Below are positions 15,994-24,671 of a stretch of DNA of 64,000 nt, in pieces. A program made the position numbers and the translations under genes. Under the pieces are notes generated by a model. The model searched no databases. It was not told the origin of the DNA and saw nothing but the letters and a program-made list of their open reading frames with translations. The stretch's first letter is position 1; each line of letters begins with the position of its first letter. This DNA comes from Pedobacter sp. Leaf194. GTDB taxonomy: Bacteria; Bacteroidota; Bacteroidia; Sphingobacteriales; Sphingobacteriaceae. The stretch spans positions 741,971 through 805,970 of the forward strand of contig NZ_LMPU01000001.1 in NCBI RefSeq assembly GCF_001423945.1. Direction: 5' to 3'.

Positions 15994-17683
15994 TGCAATT
16001 CTTTTCAGCTGTGTTTTAGCAGCATCGGTTGCATCGGGCTGTGTTGGTGGTCAGTTAGGCAAAAACAACAGTGGTGAATATAAAAATGGAATGGTGGTAT
16101 CCGCACATCCCGAATCGTCGGAAGTTGGTATCGCAATTTTAAAGAAGGGCGGCAACGCGGTTGATGCTGCAGTTGCGGTTCAGTTTGCTTTGGCAGTGGT
16201 ATATCCAAACGCCGGCAACTTAGGCGGTGGTGGCTTCATGGTTTATCGGTCTGCAAAAGGCGAAATCAATGCTTTAGATTTTCGTGAAAAGGCAGCCTCA
16301 CTTGCTTCTCGAGACATGTATCTCGATTCTGCAGGAAATCCAATTGTAAGCAAAAGCCTTTATGGCCATTTGGCTGTTGGTGTTCCGGGTTCGGTTGACG
16401 GAATGGTAGAAGCGCACAAAAAATACGGCAAATTAAGCTGGTCGGCAGTTGTTCAGCCAGCCATCGATTTGGCTGAAAATGGTTTCAGGCTAACTAAACA
16501 ACAAGCTGCAGAATTAAACAGTCTCCATAGAAACTTTATGAAGTATAATCCTGACGGAGCTGTATTTATTAACCTGGAGAGTACATGGAAAGAGAATGAT
16601 TTGTTGATTCAAAACGAGTTGGCCAATACCTTAAAGTTGATTCAGCAGAAGGGCAGGGCCGGTTTTTATGAAGGCGCTACTGCAGATGCTATTGTTGCAG
16701 AAATGCAAAAAGGCAAGGGTTTGATAACGAAGAACGATTTGCTAAACTACCACGCGATTTGGCGTAAACCTGTTACCGGCGATTATCGTGGTTACAAAAT
16801 TATAACAATGCCGCCAACATCAAGTGGTGGGATAGCTTTGATACAATTGCTGCAAAGTGTAGAACCTTTTCCATTAAAAAGATGGGGTCATAATGCAGAT
16901 TCTACAGTTCAGGTTATGGTTGAGGCGGAAAGAAGGGTTTATGCTGATAGGGCTACTCATCTTGGCGATCCGGATTTTTATTCGGTACCAACAAACAAAC
17001 TGCTCGATCGAAATTACAATAAGCAGCGAATGGCTAATTTTAAGTGGGATGCTGCAACCCCGAGCAGCACCGTTTTGGCTGGTACTTTTAAGGAAAATGA
17101 GCACGAAGAAACAACTCATTTCTCGATTGTAGATAGAGAAGGGAATGCAGTTTCCATAACCACTACGTTAAACGGCTCCTATGGGTCGCTAGTTGTGGTA
17201 AAAGGTGGTGGTTTTATCTTGAACAATGAAATGGATGATTTCTCGGTTAAACCGGGCGCACCTAATATGTACGGTTTACTTGGTGGAGAAGCAAATGCAA
17301 TTGCAGCAAATAAACGAATGCTTAGTTCGATGACACCAACTATTGTAGAAAAGAATGGCAACCTGTTTATGGTTGTTGGTACACCTGGAGGTTCTACAAT
17401 TATAACGTCTGTTTTTCAAACCATTATAAACGTAATAGATTTTGAAATGCCCATGCAATCTGCCGTAACTGCGAAGAAATTTCATCACCAATGGTTACCA
17501 GATGAAGTAACTGTAGAGAAAGATGCATTAGACAGCCTTACCACAGAGAAATTGAAGGCTAAAGGCTATAAAACTCAGTTTCGGGGCCCAATTGGTAGGG
17601 TTGATGCAATCCTTAAAACTAAGTGGAATACGTACCAGGGTGGGGCAGATCCACGTGGTGATGACAAGGCAATTGGGTATTAA
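15965..17683 (+). CDS. ggt: Gamma-glutamyltransferase, predicted lipoprotein
   Basis: This enzyme has about 572 residues and cleaves the gamma-glutamyl bond of glutathione and related peptides. I choose the ATG at 15965 (MRKTTKHQIS); the frame is open from 15947. The N-terminus has a hydrophobic stretch ending VASGC, a lipobox-like site, so it is probably lipid-anchored in the envelope. It matures by self-cleavage, and the new N-terminal nucleophile should be T383 in the motif EETTHFSIVDREGNAVS, matching the TTHYS motif of E. coli Ggt. Other family motifs are GGNAVDAAVAVQFAL, NLGGGGFMVYR and the substrate-binding LSSMTPTIV and GTPGGSTII. It overlaps the acyl-CoA ligase gene by 29 bases. Confidence 0.93.
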   Translation: MRKTTKHQISAILFSCVLAASVASGCVGGQLGKNNSGEYKNGMVVSAHPESSEVGIAILKKGGNAVDAAVAVQFALAVVYPNAGNLGGGGFMVYRSAKGEINALDFREKAASLASRDMYLDSAGNPIVSKSLYGHLAVGVPGSVDGMVEAHKKYGKLSWSAVVQPAIDLAENGFRLTKQQAAELNSLHRNFMKYNPDGAVFINLESTWKENDLLIQNELANTLKLIQQKGRAGFYEGATADAIVAEMQKGKGLITKNDLLNYHAIWRKPVTGDYRGYKIITMPPTSSGGIALIQLLQSVEPFPLKRWGHNADSTVQVMVEAERRVYADRATHLGDPDFYSVPTNKLLDRNYNKQRMANFKWDAATPSSTVLAGTFKENEHEETTHFSIVDREGNAVSITTTLNGSYGSLVVVKGGGFILNNEMDDFSVKPGAPNMYGLLGGEANAIAANKRMLSSMTPTIVEKNGNLFMVVGTPGGSTIITSVFQTIINVIDFEMPMQSAVTAKKFHHQWLPDEVTVEKDALDSLTTEKLKAKGYKTQFRGPIGRVDAILKTKWNTYQGGADPRGDDKAIGY

Positions 17684-17777
17684 TACTTGGAAAATTTAAA
17701 ATATTTTGCCTAAAATCCTTTTTTGGTATGACAGTTGTAAGAAGTCGGCGACGCTTATTAACGTTAAACTTAAAAAT

Positions 17778-19097
17778 ATGAAAGCAAATTTATTTAAATC
17801 ACTTCCGGTAGTGCTAGCCGGATTATTTGCAGGTACTGCGGCAATGGCTCAGGATACTGCTCCAACAACTCAATTCAGAACATGGTCAATCGGTGTAAAT
17901 GCTGGTGGCCTTACTCCACTTTCTCCTCTAGGTGGAAAAAACGATTTCAGTAATAACAAAACTAGTTTCGGTTACGGTTTATACGTGAAAAAACAATTAA
18001 CAAACTATTTCTCTCTTCGTTTAGACGGAGTTATGGGTAAGTTAAAAGGTGATAACAGTGAAGCTTATGACAGTGGCTATATTAACAACAGTCCTGTTTC
18101 TGCTTTCGATACTAAACTTAATTATTCTGCCAGCTTAAGTGCAGTTGTAAATATGTTTAACATCGACATGTTTAGAAAAGAAAATGCAGTTCAATTATAT
18201 GCTTCAGCAGGTGCTGGTTTAGCTGGTTACAAACCAACGATTACAACAGCTGCAGGTACATCGGCATACGCAGGTGATAAAACAATCAGTGAATTAATTA
18301 TTCCTGTTGGCGTTGGCGCAAAATTTAAAGTGTCAGACGGTGTAAACATCGATTTAGGCTGGACAGTAAATTTTGTTGATGGTGATAACCTTGACGGATT
18401 ATACAAAGGTGCTAGTAATGACAAATATAATTATGCTTATGCTGGTTTAGAATTTGCTTTAGGTAAAGGAAAACAATTGGCTTTCCACAATCCAGTTGCC
18501 GCTACTTATGATGAAGCTTTAGCAGCAAAAAATACAGCTAACGCATTAAAAGGCGATTTAGATGCACAAAAAGCTGAAAATGCAAGATTGCGTGCTGAAA
18601 TGGCTGATTTGCTGAAAGATACTGATGGCGATGGTGTTGCAGATAAATTGGATAAATGTCCGGGTACTCCAGCTGGTACTGTAGTTGATGGTGCTGGTTG
18701 TCCTTTAAAAACTCCAGAAAAAGTTGTTGAGAAAGTAGTTGTAACGGAAGAAGATCGTAAAGTTGTAGCTGCGGCCATTAAAAACTTAGAATTCGATTTA
18801 AACAAAGCAACAATCCGTTCTAAATCTTATGCATCTTTAAATAGAGTTGCCGCTTTATTAGTACAGAAAAACTTTAGCTTGAAATTAGCAGGTCACACTG
18901 ATAATACTGGTTCTGATGCTTTAAACTTACGTTTATCTAAAGCAAGAGCAGAATCTGTAAAAGCATACTTAGTTTCTCAAGGTGCAAATGCATCAAGAAT
19001 TGAAGCTACAGGTTACGGTGAAGCTCAACCAATTGCAACAAATAAAACTGCAGCTGGTCGTCAACAAAACCGTCGTGTAGAGTTTACACTTTACTAG
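17778..19097 (+). CDS. OmpA-family outer-membrane protein with TSP3-like linker
   Basis: The ATG at 17778 gives the signal peptide MKANLFKSLPVVLAGLFAGTAAMAQ, whereas the frame from 17706 adds 24 residues that do not fit. The mature protein has about 415 residues. An N-terminal eight-strand-like beta barrel runs to about residue 230 (FALGKGKQLAFHN) and a short Ala-rich helix to about 285. A calcium-type thrombospondin 3 repeat follows (DTDGDGVADKLDKCPGTP). The C-terminal OmpA/MotB peptidoglycan-binding domain has LEFDLNKATI, LAGHTDNTGSDALNLRLSKARA and the end RRVEFTLY. It probably tethers the outer membrane to the cell wall. Codon use is simple and strongly biased (GCT, GGT, TTA), as expected for an abundant protein. 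Confidence 0.93.
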   Translation: MKANLFKSLPVVLAGLFAGTAAMAQDTAPTTQFRTWSIGVNAGGLTPLSPLGGKNDFSNNKTSFGYGLYVKKQLTNYFSLRLDGVMGKLKGDNSEAYDSGYINNSPVSAFDTKLNYSASLSAVVNMFNIDMFRKENAVQLYASAGAGLAGYKPTITTAAGTSAYAGDKTISELIIPVGVGAKFKVSDGVNIDLGWTVNFVDGDNLDGLYKGASNDKYNYAYAGLEFALGKGKQLAFHNPVAATYDEALAAKNTANALKGDLDAQKAENARLRAEMADLLKDTDGDGVADKLDKCPGTPAGTVVDGAGCPLKTPEKVVEKVVVTEEDRKVVAAAIKNLEFDLNKATIRSKSYASLNRVAALLVQKNFSLKLAGHTDNTGSDALNLRLSKARAESVKAYLVSQGANASRIEATGYGEAQPIATNKTAAGRQQNRRVEFTLY

Positions 19098-19120
19098 TAG
19101 ATTTTAAGATATAAATGCGA

Positions 19121-19152
19121 AGGCTCCTGATGCAAATCAGGAGCCTTTTTTT
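19121..19152 (+). terminator. Intrinsic terminator of the OmpA gene
   Basis: The 10-bp perfect stem AGGCTCCTGA/TCAGGAGCCT (19121-19130 with 19137-19146) has a six-base loop, is followed by seven T, and lies 24 bases after the stop codon. Confidence 0.9.
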
Positions 19153-20104
19153 ATTTAATTGATTTTACAACTTTTTTGATGTCGTTTAAATCATCCATCT
19201 CAAATTCTGGCGTCTGAAAATAAAACTTTTGATAAATGATTTTGTCATCCTTGCTATCATAGATGCTTATTATTTTATCTTTCGAACGGCGTGTGTAAAC
19301 TAAATACTTAATGCCTTCAGTTTTACTCAAAATCAGACTATCTAATTCTTTAAAAGGCAAAAATTTCAACTTGTAATTATACTGTTCCTGTGCTGTGTTA
19401 GATGTTGGTAGTTTAATCCGCTGCAAGGAGAAAACCTCACGAACGTATTCCGGAACATATAGTGTTTCGGTCGCCAGTTTTGGTAACCTAACCTTATTGT
19501 AAAACTGGTAGTCTAATTCCCTGCTTTCCTGAGCGAGTAAGCCATCGTTTATTTGCTTAAGATAACCGGCTAACAAGCCTGGAGACCAGTTAATGAACTG
19601 CGCATTATTATAGAGGGAATTCAGCAACTCTTTCTTGATGCTTCTTCTCGCACCAGATTTATCACCAATTTCTTTTACAGTCTGTTCGGTATAAATATCC
19701 GGAAATAGTGTTACCATAGCGAAAATGCTTTCATCTCTTTGCTTCGGCTTGTCTGACGGGCTAATCAGTTTCAGCGTATAAACGACATTGGCATTTGTTA
19801 TGGTATCTCTAGTTTCTGCGTAGGCATCAAAGTAGAAGAAAGAGTAGCGTTCCAATTTATCGTAAACCGCAAGTTCTTCCGGCCTGATAATTTTGTAAGG
19901 TGTAATTGTCCACGTTTTTTTTATGGCTTCGTCAAACTTAGCGAGTTCGCTATAGTCGCTATATGTAAGCGTAAATAAAGTTGTGGTGTTTTTTAAAATC
20001 TTTAATTTTTCGATGTTAGTCGCTTCATTTCCAAAATAAGATACCTGTGCTTTCAAAGTTGAAACCGACAATACCATTGCGCCAAGGAGCAATATTTTTT
20101 TCAT
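19151..20104 (-). CDS. Exported protein of unknown function
   Basis: The ATG at 20104 gives MKKILLLGAMVLSVSTLKAQ, a clean signal peptide; the longer frame to 20161 adds 19 polar residues and is unlikely. The mature protein has about 298 residues and is rich in charged and aromatic residues, with no membrane segment after the signal. Segments such as FFYFDAYAETRDTITNANVVYTLKL and YLVYTRRSKDKIISIYDSKDDKIIYQKFYF suggest a mixed alpha/beta periplasmic or surface protein. I do not recognise the family. It is divergent from marR, sharing a 133-base promoter region that contains the putative MarR operator, so it could be under the same regulator. Confidence 0.7.
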   Translation of the reverse strand: MKKILLLGAMVLSVSTLKAQVSYFGNEATNIEKLKILKNTTTLFTLTYSDYSELAKFDEAIKKTWTITPYKIIRPEELAVYDKLERYSFFYFDAYAETRDTITNANVVYTLKLISPSDKPKQRDESIFAMVTLFPDIYTEQTVKEIGDKSGARRSIKKELLNSLYNNAQFINWSPGLLAGYLKQINDGLLAQESRELDYQFYNKVRLPKLATETLYVPEYVREVFSLQRIKLPTSNTAQEQYNYKLKFLPFKELDSLILSKTEGIKYLVYTRRSKDKIISIYDSKDDKIIYQKFYFQTPEFEMDDLNDIKKVVKSIK

Positions 20105-20178
20105 TTCCCGCATATTTCGTGTTTTCATTTGTGTTGATCTATTATAGGAATCTTTTGACAATTATTTTGAATTTTCTA

Positions 20179-20210
20179 CTTGCAATAACAAAATACATTC
20201 ATTAGCTTTG
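20179..20210 (+). promoter_or_regulatory. Promoter of marR (-33 CTTG, 20-bp spacer, -7 TAGCTTTG)
   Basis: The -7 box TAGCTTTG (20203-20210) matches TAnnTTTG, and CTTG (20179-20182) lies 20 bases upstream, the usual Bacteroidota spacing. Transcription would start near 20217, inside the palindrome described next. Confidence 0.55.
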
Positions 20211-20224
20211 TTATGCAAGCATAA
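20211..20224. promoter_or_regulatory. Perfect palindrome TTATGCAAGCATAA: candidate MarR operator
   Basis: TTATGC-AA-GCATAA is a perfect 14-bp palindrome directly after the -7 box and 13 bases before the marR ATG. MarR dimers bind palindromes of this size at or near the start of their own gene. Position over the predicted transcription start suggests autorepression. Confidence 0.55.
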
Positions 20225-20237
20225 TAAAATTAACCAA

Positions 20238-20672
20238 ATGAAGCAACTACAGACATTAGATTACCATGTTAAGTTTGCCTGGCAGAACATGTTTAATAAG
20301 TACAACCAAATGGCTTCTACTTTTGGTATTACCCAGGCTATTGGTTACATGCTTATAAATATTGATGATGTTGATGGAACGGCCGTTTCCAACCTTGCCG
20401 CCCTGCTTGGGGTTAAGGCGACAAGCTTGTCTCGCATGTTAAACAACATGGAAGAAGCTAACCTTATCTACCGGGAAACATCTGTTGGCGATAAGCGTTC
20501 TGTAAAAGTTTTTCTTACCGATTTTGGTAAAGAAAAAAAGCACCTGGCAAAGGGCGTAGTTCGAAAATTTAACGAGTATCTTGATGAACATTTTACCAAG
20601 AAAGAAAAGGAAACGTTCATTAATTTGTTGATAAAACTAAACGATATAACAGTTGCTTATACTGTTGATTAA
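20238..20672 (+). CDS. MarR-family transcriptional regulator, probable fatty-acid oxidation regulator
   Basis: This winged-helix regulator has 144 residues from the ATG at 20238. The longer frame begins with a TTG inside the promoter -7 box and cannot be right. The MarR fold is clear: an N-terminal dimerisation helix, the HTH DVDGTAVSNLAALLGVKATSLSRMLNNMEEANLI (about 42-75), the wing RETSVGDKRSVKVFLTDFGKE, and C-terminal helices. It is followed directly by fadJ, fadA and an acyl-CoA dehydrogenase on the same strand. Control of these genes, perhaps with an acyl-CoA as ligand, is the natural reading. A perfect palindrome at its own start suggests autoregulation. Confidence 0.9.
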   Translation: MKQLQTLDYHVKFAWQNMFNKYNQMASTFGITQAIGYMLINIDDVDGTAVSNLAALLGVKATSLSRMLNNMEEANLIYRETSVGDKRSVKVFLTDFGKEKKHLAKGVVRKFNEYLDEHFTKKEKETFINLLIKLNDITVAYTVD

Positions 20673-20689
20673 ACATTACCTATAAATGA

Positions 20690-20737
20690 AACCTGCTTTG
20701 CCTGAGTTTTAAAAAGGGCTCAATTTTAAAGCAGGTT
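20690..20737 (+). other. Long hairpin in the leader of fadJ
   Basis: AACCTGCTTT (20690-20699) pairs perfectly with AAAGCAGGTT (20728-20737), and an inner TGAG/CTCA pair (20703-20706 with 20719-20722) extends the structure. No T run follows, so it is not an ordinary terminator. It lies between marR and fadJ, ending 31 bases before the fadJ ATG. It may be an operator, an mRNA-stability element or part of a repeat. Confidence 0.5.
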
Positions 20738-20768
20738 CCATCAGAACAAAATAAAAAACTATAGACTG

Positions 20769-23174
20769 ATGAAACGAAGCATTAATAAAGTTGCTGTTTT
20801 AGGTTCGGGAATTATGGGGTCGCGTATTGCATGCCACTTCGCCAATATTGGTGTAGAGGTTTTGCTTTTAGATATTGCGCCAAAAGAACTGACACCCGAA
20901 GAGCAGGCAAAAGGATTAACTTTAGATAAACCAGCGGTAAAAAACCGGATTGTAGATATGGCCTTACAAACGGCCGTAAAAACAAATCCATCTCCCGTTT
21001 ATTCCAAAAAAGTATTAAACAAGATTAAAACGGGAAACTTTGATGATGATATGTCGAAGATTGCTGGTTTTGACTGGGTAATTGAGGTGGTTGTAGAAAA
21101 CCTTGACATCAAGGAAAAAGTTTTCGAACAAGTTGAGCAATTTCGCAAACCCGGAACTTTAATTACTTCAAATACCTCTGGTATCCCGATTCATTTGATG
21201 GCCGAGGGAAGAAGTGAAGATTTTAAGGCTCATTTCTGTGGAACCCATTTTTTCAATCCTCCACGGTATTTAAAATTACTGGAAATTATTCCAACGCCTT
21301 ATACCAAGCCTGAAATTGTTGATTTTCTGATGCATTATGGTGATAAATTTTTAGGTAAAACGACCGTTTTATGCAAAGATACGCCTGCTTTTATTGCAAA
21401 TCGCGTTGGGGTATATTCCATTATGGCTCTGTTGCATTTAGTAGAAAAGCTCGATTTAACCGTAGAAGAGGTAGATAAATTTACTGGTCCGGCTTTGGGC
21501 AGACCAAAATCGGCTACTTTTCGCACGTCGGATGTGGTTGGTTTAGATACCATGATTAAAGTGGCTAAAGGACTTTATGACAATTGCCCCGATGATAAAG
21601 CGCACGAACTATTCAAGCTCCCTGAATATGTTAAAGAAATGGAGGAGCAAAAATGGCTCGGAGATAAAACTAAACAAGGTTTTTATAAGAAGACAAAAAC
21701 TGCAGAAGGCAAAACAGAAATTCTGGCGCTAGATTTAAAAACGCTTGAATACAAACCTCAGCAAAAGGTTAAGTCGGCCACGCTGGAAATGACTAAGCCG
21801 GTAGAAAACCTTCGTGAGCGTATGAAGATTTTTGCTAAAGGAAAAGATAAAGCGGGCGAATTATTCCGTCACTCTTCTTTTGGCTTGTTTGAATATATAT
21901 CAGACAGGATTCCGGAAATTTCGGACGAATTGTACCGCATAGACGATGCAATGCGTGCTGGTTTCGGTTGGGAACTTGGGCCTTTTGAGCTTTGGGATGC
22001 CGTTGGTGTTAAAGAAGCAATTGAGGCCATGGAACAATATGGCAACAAAGCTGCGGCTTGGGTGCATGAAATGCTGGATGCCGGAAATACTTCCTTTTAT
22101 AAAGTTGAGGCGGGCATTAAAAAGTACTATGATATTCCATCTAAATCTTACAAGGCTTTGCCAGGTACGGATGAGTTTATCATTTTGGATAACATCCGCG
22201 AAAATAAAACCCTTTGGAAAAACTCCGGAGTTTCGATCATCGACTTGGGAGACGGAATTCTGAATGTTGAATTCCACACCAAAATGAATACGATTGGTGG
22301 TGATGTAATTTCTGGAATTAACAAAGCCATTGATATGGCCGAAAAAGATTACCGTGGTTTGGTAATTGGTAATGATGGCGCAAACTTTTCTGCCGGCGCA
22401 AACGTGGGGATGATTTTTATGATGGCAGTAGAGCAGGAGTGGGATGAATTGAACATGGCCATAAGAATGTTCCAAAATACTTCAATGCGAATTCGTTATT
22501 CGTCGATTCCGGTAGTTGTTGCACCGCACAACCTAACATTAGGCGGCGGTTGCGAATTTAGCTTGCATGCAGATCATGTTCAGCTTTCTGCAGAAACTTA
22601 TATGGGTTTGGTTGAATTTGGTGTTGGTGTTATTCCGGGTGGCGGCGGAACAAAGGAGTTTGCGCTTAGGGCATCTGATGAATATAAGGATGACCAGATT
22701 GTGCAGAATGCATTAAAAGATCGCTTTTTAACCATTGGAATGGCGAAAGTTTCTACTTCCGGTTACGAGGCTTATGAGTTAGGTTATTTGCAAAAAGATA
22801 AGTTTTCGATTTCGATGAACCGCAATCGTTTACTGGCTGATGCTAAAGCAAAAGCGATTGAGCTGGCGGATGCAGGGTATACGAAACCAGTTCAGCGCAC
22901 AGATATTAAAGTGCTGGGCAAACAAGGGTTGGGAATAGTGTATGCCGGAGCTAATAGCATGTATGCAGGTCATTTTATTTCTGAGCACGACAAAAAAATC
23001 TCTGAAAAACTTGGTTATGTAATGTGCGGTGGCGATTTATCATCGCCAACAGAAGTTAGTGAACAATACTTGCTGGATTTGGAAAGAGAAGCTTTTCTAT
23101 CTCTTGCGGGAGAACGAAAATCATTAGAGCGAATTCAGTCGATTATAACCAAAGGAAAGCCGTTGAGGAATTAA
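20769..23174 (+). CDS. fadJ: 3-hydroxyacyl-CoA dehydrogenase / enoyl-CoA hydratase fusion
   Basis: This 801-residue bifunctional beta-oxidation enzyme has its domains in the order dehydrogenase then hydratase, the reverse of E. coli FadB/FadJ but common in Bacteroidota. Residues 1-25 carry the NAD-binding VLGSGIMGSRIACHFANIG. The catalytic His is in HFCGTHFFNPPRY (about 155-165), and the dehydrogenase C-terminal repeats follow (SATFRTSDVVGLDTM; IDDAMRAGFGWELGPFELWD). The crotonase domain lies at about 480-700, with an oxyanion hole in NFSAGANVGMI and the two catalytic Glu in GGGCEFSLHADH and VEFGVGVIPGGGG. It hydrates 2-enoyl-CoA and oxidises the 3-hydroxyacyl-CoA, passing product to the thiolase FadA encoded next. 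The symbol is by function; fadB or fadN are equally usable. Confidence 0.93.
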   Translation: MKRSINKVAVLGSGIMGSRIACHFANIGVEVLLLDIAPKELTPEEQAKGLTLDKPAVKNRIVDMALQTAVKTNPSPVYSKKVLNKIKTGNFDDDMSKIAGFDWVIEVVVENLDIKEKVFEQVEQFRKPGTLITSNTSGIPIHLMAEGRSEDFKAHFCGTHFFNPPRYLKLLEIIPTPYTKPEIVDFLMHYGDKFLGKTTVLCKDTPAFIANRVGVYSIMALLHLVEKLDLTVEEVDKFTGPALGRPKSATFRTSDVVGLDTMIKVAKGLYDNCPDDKAHELFKLPEYVKEMEEQKWLGDKTKQGFYKKTKTAEGKTEILALDLKTLEYKPQQKVKSATLEMTKPVENLRERMKIFAKGKDKAGELFRHSSFGLFEYISDRIPEISDELYRIDDAMRAGFGWELGPFELWDAVGVKEAIEAMEQYGNKAAAWVHEMLDAGNTSFYKVEAGIKKYYDIPSKSYKALPGTDEFIILDNIRENKTLWKNSGVSIIDLGDGILNVEFHTKMNTIGGDVISGINKAIDMAEKDYRGLVIGNDGANFSAGANVGMIFMMAVEQEWDELNMAIRMFQNTSMRIRYSSIPVVVAPHNLTLGGGCEFSLHADHVQLSAETYMGLVEFGVGVIPGGGGTKEFALRASDEYKDDQIVQNALKDRFLTIGMAKVSTSGYEAYELGYLQKDKFSISMNRNRLLADAKAKAIELADAGYTKPVQRTDIKVLGKQGLGIVYAGANSMYAGHFISEHDKKISEKLGYVMCGGDLSSPTEVSEQYLLDLEREAFLSLAGERKSLERIQSIITKGKPLRN

Positions 23175-23176
23175 GG

Positions 23177-23198
23177 TTAGTATCAAAATATGAGTATC
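23177..23198 (+). repeat. Heptamer repeat tract after fadJ (TAGTATC type, left-end form)
   Basis: Three bases after the fadJ stop begins TTAGTATCAAAATATGAGTATC, built from 7-bp units (TAGTATC-AAAATAT-GAGTATC). The same tract with small changes follows fadA at 24673. It marks the left edge of the fadJ-fadA gap. Confidence 0.6.
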
Positions 23199-23234
23199 AG
23201 AAATTGAATGCTTGAAAACCTTGAGGGGGCAGAA

Positions 23235-23372
23235 GGAGGTCTTTTGGAAACCGAGCCTATTTTGCTAAACCCGATAGAAGTGAAGATACTTTTTGCTGCA
23301 GATCTTGGACGAGCTCAAACTGACAATCATAAAAAGATTGAAACGAATAGCGGGACTGGTTAAACCGATGAA
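23235..23372 (+). repeat. Dispersed intergenic element, copy A (CCCGATAG...ATAGCGGGAC)
   Basis: This is one of three related elements in the window. It shares with copy B the blocks GGAGGT (23235), AAACCCGATAGA (23267-23278), ATAGCGGGAC (23347-23356) and AAACCGA(T/C)GAA (23362-23372), in the same order and with similar spacing. The ends are an imperfect inverted repeat (CCCGATA with TAGCGGG), and inner CTTTTT/AAAAAG can pair, so the element can fold into a hairpin. An 82-codon frame across it on the minus strand is not a gene. Confidence 0.65.
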
Positions 23373-23475
23373 ATGCAGGTATTGCTTTTCTAAATATTGA
23401 TAGAATAAAACATTGGGCGATTTTCATGCTTAAGCTTGGTCTTGACATTTGACAATCGCAAACGAATACTAATAA

Positions 23476-23490
23476 GCTACTAGATACTAA
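23476..23490 (+). repeat. Heptamer repeat tract before fadA (right-end form)
   Basis: GCTACTAGATACTAA ends five bases before the fadA ATG. The same GCTACTAGATACTA occurs just before the acyl-CoA dehydrogenase gene at 25193. It is roughly the inverse of the TAGTATC tract at 23177. Confidence 0.6.
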
Positions 23491-23495
23491 ATAAA

Positions 23496-24671
23496 ATGGA
23501 AGCATATATTATAGCCGGATATCGCACAGCAGTGGGTAAAGCACCCCGAGGCGTATTCCGTTTTACGAGAGCCGATGACCTGGCTGCAGAAGTGATTAGA
23601 GCTTTGGTGGCATCGGTTCCGAATTTAGATAAAGAACAAATAGATGATGTAATTGTGGGGAATGCCACACCAGAGGCCGAACAGGGATTAAATATTGCCC
23701 GCATGGTTTCGCTGATGGGTTTGGATACTGATAAGGTTCCGGGTGTTACGGTAAATCGTTATTGTGCATCAGGTTTGGATACTATTGCCACGGCGGTTGC
23801 AAAAATTAAAGCCGGAATGGCCGATTGTATCATCGCTGGCGGCGTAGAGGTGATGAGCGGGATGCCGTTTGGCGGATGGAAGCTTGTACCAAATGCAGAG
23901 GTTGCCAAAAATAACCCTGATTGGTATTGGGGAATGGGTTTAACGGCCGAAGCAGTAGCAAAAGAATACAATGTAAGTCGAGAAGACCAGGATGCGTTTT
24001 CGTTAAAATCGCATGAAAAGGCGATTAATGCCATTAAAAACGGTCATTTGAAAGATGGTGTTTTGCCAATCACGGTAAACGAAAACTACCTTGATGAAAA
24101 CATGAAAAAGAAGACCCGTTCTTATGTAGTTGATACAGATGAGGGGCCACGTGCAGATACGACATTAGAAAAACTAGCAAAATTAAAGCCTGTTTTTGAT
24201 GCGGTTGGTAGCGTAACGGCGGGTAATTCATCGCAAACGTCAGACGGTGCAGCATTTGTTTTAGTGGTTTCTGAAAAGAAAATGAAAGAACTGAATGTTG
24301 AGCCAATTGCAAGGCTGGTGAGTTACGGAATTGCGGGTGTGCCACCGAGAATTATGGGTATTGGCCCAATTGAAGCTATTCCGAAAGCACTAAAGCAAGC
24401 CGGTTTGAAACAGGATGATATTGATTTAATTGAATTAAACGAGGCCTTTGCATCACAATCTTTAGCCATTATTAGAACATTGGATTTAAATCCGGATGTT
24501 ATTAACGTAAACGGCGGTGCAATTGCATTGGGTCATCCGCTGGGTTGTACCGGAGCAAAACTTTCTGTGCAAATGATGAATGAGCTTAAAAGACAGAACA
24601 AAAAATACGGTATGGTAACCATGTGTGTAGGTACGGGGCAGGGAGCAGCCGGGATTTTTGAATTGTTTTAA
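23496..24671 (+). CDS. fadA: Acetyl-CoA acyltransferase (3-ketoacyl-CoA thiolase)
   Basis: This 391-residue thiolase catalyses the last step of beta-oxidation, releasing acetyl-CoA. It opens with EAYIIAGYRTAVGKAPRGVFR. The acyl-accepting nucleophile is C90 in VNRYCASGLDTI. The His of NGGAIALGHPLGCTGAK (about 345-360) and the Cys of MVTMCVGTGQGAAG (about 377) complete the active site. Length is normal for the family. It follows fadJ after a 321-base gap filled with repeat sequence, on the same strand and in the expected pathway order. Confidence 0.95.
   Translation: MEAYIIAGYRTAVGKAPRGVFRFTRADDLAAEVIRALVASVPNLDKEQIDDVIVGNATPEAEQGLNIARMVSLMGLDTDKVPGVTVNRYCASGLDTIATAVAKIKAGMADCIIAGGVEVMSGMPFGGWKLVPNAEVAKNNPDWYWGMGLTAEAVAKEYNVSREDQDAFSLKSHEKAINAIKNGHLKDGVLPITVNENYLDENMKKKTRSYVVDTDEGPRADTTLEKLAKLKPVFDAVGSVTAGNSSQTSDGAAFVLVVSEKKMKELNVEPIARLVSYGIAGVPPRIMGIGPIEAIPKALKQAGLKQDDIDLIELNEAFASQSLAIIRTLDLNPDVINVNGGAIALGHPLGCTGAKLSVQMMNELKRQNKKYGMVTMCVGTGQGAAGIFELF

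Noticed and set aside
23257..23505. 82-codon minus-strand frame across the fadJ-fadA gap
   Set aside because: It runs across repeat element A and the heptamer tract into the fadA start; the repeat explains the sequence better than a gene.
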